From: Phlebopus portentosus
Taxonomy: Eukaryota > Basidiomycota > Agaricomycetes > Boletales > Boletinellaceae
NCBI GenBank assembly: GCA_037892935.1
Contig: JAYXKI010000013.1
Span: 558,001 to 622,000, forward strand
Direction: 5' to 3'
Length of the DNA stretch: 64,000 nucleotides
Of the stretch, positions 56,135-64,000 are shown piece by piece. Every line of letters begins with the position of its first letter. Position 1 is the first letter of the stretch. Under the pieces are notes generated by a model. The model saw nothing but the letters and a program-made list of their open reading frames with translations, was not told the origin of the DNA and ran no database searches. Position numbers and translations under genes: made by a program.

Positions 56135-59100
56135 ATGCCCGTGAGACAGCGCAAGGGACAGCTCCGAAAGGGAGATGAGGAAACCGACCAACGGTTCGAA
56201 AGTGATACCCCGGAGAACAACTCGTCCGAGTCTGTTGAAGGGCTGAGAACAGAGGTCGCCACTGAAAGGGCGAAGGAGGAACTGAAGAAGGTTGGAATAC
56301 TTCCACCTTTTGAATGATCTGTAACTCACTGTTATGTAGGAAAGGTCATTCTTTGCATCTCGTAGATTCGTATTTTCCCTTGGAATTCTTGGTAAATGAG
56401 ACATTTATCCGCTTGTAACTTTTCTTTATCGAGCAACTCACGAACCTTCCAGCCGGAACGGTAGTAGGCGCAATACTCCTAGCTCCATCGACCGCGCCTA
56501 TAGAGATGCCCACTCAGCTCGGCCTCTTTTTGTCGCAATCGCAAACTGACCTCGGTGCACTATTCCAGAACGTTGTGACAAGCATTGACTTCGATTGGGG
56601 ACGCCTTGAGACAGAATGGGACGCATTTAAGGCTCGTTTACCCGAGCCCTGGAAGCTCAACAACGACGGTCGGGAGTTTCAAGTAGGAGAGCGAATGCGT
56701 GATCGAGGGCTACGAGCAGAATACCCTGTGGTGCTTATACCCGGAATAATTTCGACCAGTTTAGAATCGTGGAGTACAGCGGACGAGTACCGCGGTTGGT
56801 TCAGGGATAAAGTTTGGGGTGGCATGCAGTATGTACCGAATGTTTCCAAAAGCAGATCTCAAATTCTAACTTTGGCCGGGACAAGCATGGTCGCGCAGGC
56901 GACCCTCAACAAAGAAAAATGGATGAATGCCGTCTTGTTAGATCCCATTACTGGATTGGATCCTCCTGGGGTAAGAGTACGTGCTGCGCAGGGTACGTTG
57001 TTCGTCTCAGATATGAACTCTGATGTCGACTTCCATTCACCTGTATCTTCAGGAATCGATGCAGCGTCTTCATTCATTCAAGGGTATTGGATCTGGTCTA
57101 AAATCGTCGAGAATCTTGCTGTTGTCGGATACGATACGAACAATCTCTTGCTTGCAGCTTATGATTGGCGATTGTCCTACTGGAACCTGGAAGAACGAGA
57201 CGGATACTTCTCTAGACTAAAGAATAGTATCGAGGAATACAGGTTTGTCACGCTTGAATGGTCTCCCTCTGCCCTGCAAGATGCTGATACCTGAAATAGA
57301 AGACGACATAAGAAGAAGGTCGTTCTGGTTGCTCACTCCATGGGAAGCTCTGTGTGTGGAATGTGCTTTCACGCCCTGTGATCTAAACTGACGTACAGTC
57401 GCATCTAGGTTACTTTGGTAATTGCATTTTTTGCTTAACGCATGGTCTTTACTCACATTTCTCGCTTTCAGTACTTGTAAGTCAGCTGGTGATATCAGTA
57501 TTTTTGCGATGGATATTAACTTCGTTCAGCCTGAAATGGGTCGAATCTCCTCGGTTTGGAAAGGGCGGGCCAACTTGGGTCGAGGTGAAGACACCTCAGT
57601 TCTGCTTAGCCTTCCGCTAATCAACTTCTTACTAGGATCACATCGAATCCATCATTTCGGTCGCTGGAACACATCTGGTGAGGTTTTCGCACCTGACCGG
57701 ACTCTGTTGTTAATTGCTTCTTTCAATACACTATTCAGGGAGTCGTGAGCGTCTATTGCTTACTAGCATTCACGTCTTCCTCACCTCGATGCTATTTTCA
57801 GCCGAAGGCGATGACTGCATTCCTCTCTGGCGAGATGAAGGACACAGTTGAACTGCATCCGATAGGAGCATACGGTATACATCTCCACTGCCCCGCTGAT
57901 ACTTCAGATTATATTGATGGTTCCAATATCCAGTGCTTGAGCGATTCTTCTCGCGCAATGAACGTGCGAAGCTCTTCCGTAGCTGGGCCGGTTCAGCGAG
58001 CATGTGGATCAAGGTGCGCCGACCTACCTCATCCTTTTGTAATCTACCTATTTCGCCATTTTGTTTCCCCGTTTGTATCAAACCATGTTCTCATTCTTTT
58101 CTGCTCACGCAGGGAGGTAACGCCATCTGGGGCAATCATACACACGCACCAGACGACCCAGACGCGCCGAATTGTACTGCTTCACACGGACAATTCCTCT
58201 CCTTCCGTCCTGCTGAGCTTCTCGTTGAAGAGAAAGGGATCGTCAAGAACGATAGCGGCAAGAACGACGAAGATAACGTGAAGAGGATGCTGCCAGCCGA
58301 AACTGCCAATATGACAGCGGAGGATGCAGGGACATGGATATTAGAGCATGCGCCTATAAGCTTTCAGGTACGTCTACTCTTGGTTTTAATCACTCCTCTG
58401 CCTCTCCTTCACCATTCTTGCTCGCCGCCGATCTTTTTTGTCTGCTCGGCTGGAATACATTCTCGTTCCCAAAAGGGTCGATAAAGCTGATAATAAAGCT
58501 CTAGAAAATGATGGAAAGCAATTTCTCGTGCGGAATTGAAAAGAATGAGGAACAACTAGCCAGGAATGATGACGATCCGAGAAAATGGAGTAATCCACTC
58601 GAGTCGAGGTGCGTTCTGCGTTGACGCATGTTTATCCGAACTGAGGGCCTCGGTTGCGAATGGATGATAACGAAACAGATTACCGAATGCTCCGTCCATG
58701 AAATTTTACTGTGTATATGGGCATGGAAAGGAGACTGAGGTTTGCCTTGCAGTTAATTGTTGATGCTTAATCTCATCATTTGAAGCGTTCCTATTGGTAC
58801 GCGCGAGGCGAATACGAGTATGACGAATCTCAGTCCTCCGATATGCGCAATCCTCTGTGTATCGACACGGAGGATATAAACTGCACGAGTCCTAATTTGG
58901 ATGGCCCACCGGGCCTGGGTATGCCGCTTTCTAGAAAGAATTGGATTGATTATGAGATCACGGATGAGAATTCTTACCCCAAGGTTTGCGAAGTCATTTT
59001 GTGTTCCGCTTTTTTGAGATACTCATGTTTCGGTTCTGTCAGACGAAGAACGGTGTCCGCCTGGGTGAAGGAGACGGGACTGTGAGTCTTTTGAGCTTGG

Positions 59101-59434
59101 GAGCGATGTGTGTAGAAGGGTGGAAGCGCAAACGATGGAACCCAGGAGGTATCCGCGTTGTCACTACTGAGGTTCGCCTTGCTGCTCCTTTATCCTACCC
59201 GGTCTCTTATGATTTACATATCTGCTATGAACGAACGCCGATTTATAGCTTCCTCACCTACCAACACCATCAATACCCCGAGGCGGGGCTAATACAAGTG
59301 ATCACGTCGATATCCTCGGTTCAACAGGGCTGAACGAGTTGATCGTCAAGGTCGCTACAGGAGCGGGAGAAGAAGTGCAAGATGTTTTTGTCAGTAGGAT
59401 TCGAGAGTATGCGCGGAGAATTCAATGGGATTAA
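56135..59434 (+). CDS. LRO1: Phospholipid:diacylglycerol acyltransferase (LRO1/PDAT)
   Basis: The ATG at 56135 opens a Lys/Arg/Glu-rich cytosolic tail (MPVRQRKGQLRKGDEETDQR), followed by a membrane anchor over a splice (FVFSLGILG, VVGAILLAP). The luminal part has YPVVLIPGIISTSLESWSTA, LLDPITGLDPPG, IDAASSFIQGYWIWSKIVEN, and DTNNLLLAAYDWRLSYWNLE. The catalytic Ser is in AHSMGSS (about 57335), the Asp in LGEGDGTVSLLSLG (about 59070) and the His in ADHVDILGS (about 59305). About ten exons; TAA at 59432. The enzyme moves an acyl chain from phospholipid to diacylglycerol to make triacylglycerol in the ER. All catalytic residues are present. Confidence 0.93.
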
Positions 59435-59836
59435 TTGTGAAACACCGGGATGTAGTAGAGAATTTAGGTATGGTCCTGTACGGATGGAAGACACGGTTGC
59501 TGATTGATATATTAATAGTTTATATTTTTGTATACCTATTCGCTAGTCCGAGTCATAAGCTCTGACAAAAACTGGTGTTACAAGCATCGTTGCTCCTTTG
59601 TGGTACTTGCGACCTGGACTGATAGATTAACACCATGAAAATGCAAGAGTGGATTAGTGAAGGTGGAGTACCAATACCACAAACGGAAGCGGTGATCACC
59701 TTTCCAACTCTGCCCCATCAACCGGTTTAAATATAGCTCCAGAGTATCGCGGTTCTTCATCAAAGGGTGTGGGGCTCACTCTTCTAGTTCGGATTGAACT
59801 TGGAGCGAGGGCAATGCTTTCATCACCACGACCGCC
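59435..59836. other. Intergenic, nothing recognised
   Basis: It lies between LRO1 and the third NLR. No gene is seen. Confidence 0.5.
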
Positions 59837-62800
59837 ATGACCTTCGACTGCTCCCTTCAAGGTTCGTCTCTTGAAGTACGCAGGCCATGGAAAGCTAACA
59901 CAAATTCACCTTCAGTAATACGCCTCACAGAGCTGCTATGGGACCACCCTTTGCATAGTAGAACACCGGACCTTTATGTTGAAGTACAACTCGGAGACGT
60001 CACAAGGAAAACACTGACAATAAAGCGAAACATATCGCCCTCCTGGGATGAGCGTCTCGTATTTAGGTACCACTCTGTATGTCGAACTGCACGTCTGATA
60101 GATTGTATGTAGTTCATCTTCGGATGAATCTGCTATCTTCAATATCAAAGTCAAACACGATTCATCCTGGTTATCGGATCCGTGCGTCGGTCTGGTCGAC
60201 CTGAAACTGAGCGAGTTGCTGAAGAGGTCTGCTGAAGGCGAAGGTAAGGAAATTATCGTCTCTGTTGTTCGCCACTGCTGTACTAAATTCGTCGTATTTC
60301 AAGCTGTCTTCAGGCTGTCCTCATTCGGTCATGGTGAAACTGCACCCACAGGTCTTATTGCTCTGCGACTGGAAGTTATCGACTCGATAAAGGCTGTTGA
60401 AATCAATATCGAAAAAGCCATTGGGGATATGCATCAGCGCGGGATCATGCGCTCGGATGAGTCATCTGATACACAGGAAAACAGTGGCCAGAATGGCCTA
60501 TACCAAGCAGTTGGAGAATTGTTATCAAGACTCCAGGTATTCCGAGAAGTCGAGGATGCTCTGTCCGAGGTAATGTAGCACATGGTCAAAAAGACACTTC
60601 GTTTTGATATTCCGTAGATACATCCTCTTGTCACCGTAGCATGGTCCTTGGTCTCTTCTTTGTATGAGGTATGTCATTTTGTGCATTGGGATACCAGATG
60701 TGACACCACTTTTTTTAGGTAGTCGACCGCGTCTTCCAGATCGATGAGAAGCTCGTCAATCTCGTCATCAATATGCGCGACGCTTTCATGTTCGTCAGCG
60801 ACGTCCAGTCTCTTCCAAACAAGGCTGCCAATCTTCAAGGACCCATCACTGGACTCTTAAAGCAAACGATTGAATGTTGTCTCTTCGTACGACAGTATAC
60901 ATCGCAAAATTTTCTCAGTAAGTGAACTTGTAAAAGCGGCACCTTTGATTGATGACATTTCCCAGGACGACTGCTCGACGCCGAAAGCAGCCAGAAGGTG
61001 AACGAGTTTGAAGGGGCATTGGAAAAGTTGAAGGAGGAAATTGATTCAGGCATGGCACTCCACACCGCTTTCGTCTCAATGCGGACTTCAGAAGGAATCA
61101 ATGATCTTTGTTCGTGCTTCTTGCATTCCAATCGCGCATACTTTCTAAAGCTTCACCTCCAGTGTTGCATCAGCGACTCAATCCAACCACGACCACCACC
61201 TTCGGTCGACCTGTCTGCTTTCCTGAGACCCGTGTGGAAGCAAGGAAGCAGATTGTTGAGTGGGCGTTTTCTGATGATACTCGGAAGATCTTCTGGATGT
61301 ACGGGGTCGCCGGGTCCGGAAAGGGCACGGTCTGTACTACAATTGCGAATCATCTTCGAGACATGTGTCACCTCGGTGCCCTTCTGGTCTTTGAAAGAGG
61401 CAAAAGTGATCCATCGTCTGTCATCAGGACAATTGCGTACAAGCTTGCATTGTTCGATTCTTCGATTGGCTCGCGTATCCTTTCGGAAACTGAGAAGGAC
61501 AAGGATATTGCCTCGGCCTCTTCACGGCAACAGTTCAATAAACTCCTTTTGCAACCACTCATTGCTGTTGCAGACTCGATACCCGGACCGGTTGTCATTG
61601 TTCTTGACGCTCTCGATGAATGCGGCACACCCGGTAGCCGGCACGAATTGTTGGAGCTATTTCAAAGAGATTTCGCCAAGCTTCCGAGGGCCTTCCGCTT
61701 CCTCATCACGAGCCGTCGAGAGCCCGACATCAATATGGCGTTCTCATCTAATCCAGAACTTGTTCATGCCATAGAGCTAGATTACAAATCATCGGACAGT
61801 CGACAGGATGTGATTTCTTACCTCCGCTCCACAATGAGTACCGTCGTCAGTGGCCAACTGGAGATCCCGGAAGAGTGGCCATGGGATGAAAACATGACGT
61901 TACTCGGCAACGCTGCGGATGGTTTATTCATCTGGGCAGCTACTGCGGTAAATCTCGTTTCTGTCAGCGACAACCCATGCCACGCTCTAAAGGAATTGGT
62001 GTCCGATACTCGCTCCATCGTCAACTTTGGACTTGACGAACTATATGGTACCGTCCTTCGCAGCTCAGGCATTGCATGGTCCAGCGAAGCATCCCAATCA
62101 CGATTTCGTGCTATTCTAGCATTCGTCCTTCTAAGTAAGGCACCTTTGTCCAGCAAGCTGATAGACGGTATACTCGGCTTTCCGCTGGAGGAGAGTTCAG
62201 TTCTCGTTTTATCGAGACTTCAAAGCGTGCTCTCGTATTCCGCGGATGAGCCCATCAGTATTTTTCATGCATCCTTCGCAGACTATCTTCTATCCCCTGA
62301 CCGCTCGAATGACCCGTGGTTTGTCGATGCCTCTGCCGCAAACCGTCTAATTGTTGAGCGATGCCTTTTCGTTATGGGAGACCTCTTACGCTTTAACATA
62401 TGCAGCCTGAAATCATCGTTTGACTGCAATGATGATGTTCCGGACCTTGCAGACCGCGTCAAAGCGGTTATTCCGCCCCATTTGGAGTATGCTTGCATCT
62501 ACTGGGCGCAGCATCTCCTTGACATCCTCTATTCTTCCGACATCTGTGATAAGTTGTCAGAATTTGCGTATCAGCGCCTCTTATTCTGGCTAGAGATCCT
62601 CAGTTTGGTGAGAAGATTCGGTCGTATCGCTAGTCCTGCTCTACGCGATGCCGCTGGGTGGGTTGAGGTGAGTCATAAGCGACATCATTTTTAAACATTG
62701 GCTGACCAATAAGCAGCACAACACCCGAGACTTAGCGTCATTTTTTCAGGACGCAGGCAAAATGGCGACCGTATTGACCTTCCCTATCGTCCAGAACGCA

Positions 62801-64000
62801 ATACACGTGTACATCTCCATATTGCCTCTGTCGATGGAGGACTCTCAAGTTGCAGCTCACTATTCAAAGCCTTCTCTGATACGGATCGATCAGAAGGGTA
62901 CGAAGAAGCCGTTTATGTGTCTGAAGGTGATCGAAGGGTATGCTGGAGAGATCTGGTCTATTGCTTCTTCTCCAGACGGAAGGCGGATACTTTCCGGTAC
63001 TGCGTATGGATATCTCAAAGTCAGGGACTTTGATAGCACAATGGACGTTTTCCCTCCGGGTAAGGGCGCACGGGAGTCACATTTGGTCCGTTGGGTTCTC
63101 CCCTGACGGCTGCCGCATTGTGTCGAGCTCTGAAGATCGCACCATCAAAGTTCATGATGCTCACTCAGGACGTCTAATTCACGGTCCTCTTAAGGCTCAT
63201 TCTGCACCCGTTCGAAAGGTCGTCTTCTCTTCCGGTGGAACGAAGATTGCTTCAGGGTCCGACGATGGGATGATCATCTTGTGGGACATAGGAGGAGATG
63301 GAAAAGTAGTTCCGGCGCAGTTTCCGTTCAAATCTGGGCACGTAGGCGGTATCCTGAGTATTGCCTTCTCTTCTGATGACACACGACTCGTCTCCGGTTC
63401 GTGCGATAGGACGGTCAAGGTCTGGGACGTAGAGAGCCGAAAGCCTATCCACCCGCCTCTTGTCGGACACAGGGACGACGTCTACTCTGCTCTTTTCTCC
63501 CAAAATGGGAAGCAAATCTTCTCGGCTTCTGCGGATAACACGATCAGGGTATGGGAAGTGCAAGGAGGACAAGTCACGTCTACGATCAGAAGGCGTACTC
63601 TTCGCCGTATTGTGACTGCCTCGTTTTCTCCCTGTAGGACGCGTGTCGTCGTCGGATTTTACGATCAGTCAATCAATGCCTTTGACATGGCCACTGGAGA
63701 GGACGTCGCCGGTCCCTTTGAAGGTCACACAAGTCCAAGCACATGCATTGTGATGCCTTTTGATGGGAGATACATTGCGTCTGCCTCCCAGGACAAGACT
63801 ATAAGGATCTGGGATGCTGGTGCTAGGACGGCCGGAGCGCAGAACCTCTTTGGACATACGAGGTACATCAGTTCTATGTCGTATTCGCCGGATGGGAAAT
63901 GCATAGCGACCGCATCTGGAGACGAATCAGTGATAATCTGGGATGCAGAGAGTGGCGATATTATAGTTGGACCTTTGCGAGGTCACACAGGACCCGTTAA
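59837..64000 (+). CDS. NLR-like STAND protein 3 (C2 - helical - NACHT - WD40), 3' end beyond window, probably disrupted
   Basis: The ATG at 59837 opens MTFDCSLQ; an intron then joins VIRLTELLWDHPLHSRTPDL. The C2-like domain continues (IFNIKVKHDSSWLSDPCVGL). The helical region spans about 60340-61100 (LLKQTIECCLFVRQYT), and the NACHT is in 61190-62694 with Walker B VIVLDALDECG and FRFLITSRREPDI. The P-loop reads GVAGSGKGT: the residue after the invariant Lys is Gly, where the two other copies have Ser. The WD40 part starts near 62760, but the first frame stops at 63104, while the repeats (IWSVGFSPDGCRIVSSSEDR onward) continue in the +1 frame from about 63080 to the window end. A 17-nt GT..AG stretch there is too short to be an intron, so a frameshift is likely. 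Confidence 0.85.

Noticed and set aside
63054..63077. Tiny intron that would repair the NLR 3 frame
   Set aside because: The only GT..AG pair there is about 17 nt apart, too short to splice.
1..64000. CRISPR arrays, bacterial operons, riboswitches
   Set aside because: The window is eukaryotic with spliced genes; no regularly spaced repeats were seen.

Overview
The window looks like nuclear DNA of a filamentous basidiomycete, most likely an Agaricomycete. Genes are split by many short introns (about 50-70 bp, GT-AG with a few GC-AG). The single-copy genes are typical fungal ones: a class I histone deacetylase, a 3-ketoacyl-CoA reductase, Spa2, an LRO1-type acyltransferase and a TauD dioxygenase. 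It also carries a basidiomycete Tnp2-type CACTA transposon, a Ty3/gypsy chromovirus, and a family of fungal NLR-like (STAND) proteins built as C2 - helical region - NACHT - 14 WD40 repeats.

Region 1 (1-16.1 kb) is a nested transposon stack. A decayed minus-strand WD40 gene (914-1750 and 15206-16100) is split by a CACTA-type element. That element runs 1751-15202, has 23-bp terminal inverted repeats and an AAT target duplication, and carries an unknown accessory gene (+) and a Tnp2 transposase (-). Intron 2 of the transposase (which starts with a 9-nt coding exon) is in turn split by a complete Ty3/gypsy chromovirus (7756-14418) with identical-looking 460-bp LTRs, a TGATT target duplication, and gag and pol joined by a probable -1 frameshift signal.

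Region 2 (16.4-24.2 kb) holds a multi-pass membrane protein and the first intact NLR (minus strand).

Region 3 (25.4-33 kb) is conserved and gene-dense: tRNA-Leu(CAG), histone deacetylase, ketoacyl-CoA reductase and the polarity protein Spa2.

Region 4 (33.8-40 kb) has a 750-bp fold-back/MITE element with TA duplication just upstream of the second intact NLR (plus strand).

Region 5 (41-59.4 kb) holds a hypothetical gene, a BRCT protein with a PIP-box-like motif, a TauD/TfdA dioxygenase, two tandem GRE2/dihydroflavonol-reductase-like genes (one frameshifted), an RRM/GR-rich RNA-binding protein, a hypothetical gene and LRO1 (PDAT).

Region 6 (59.8-64 kb) is a third NLR paralogue, cut by the window end, with an altered P-loop and a frameshift. 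The overall picture is a dispersed NLR family showing duplication, decay and transposon invasion between conserved single-copy genes. Exon boundaries were read by eye from splice signals, frame and family motifs; nothing was computed or searched.
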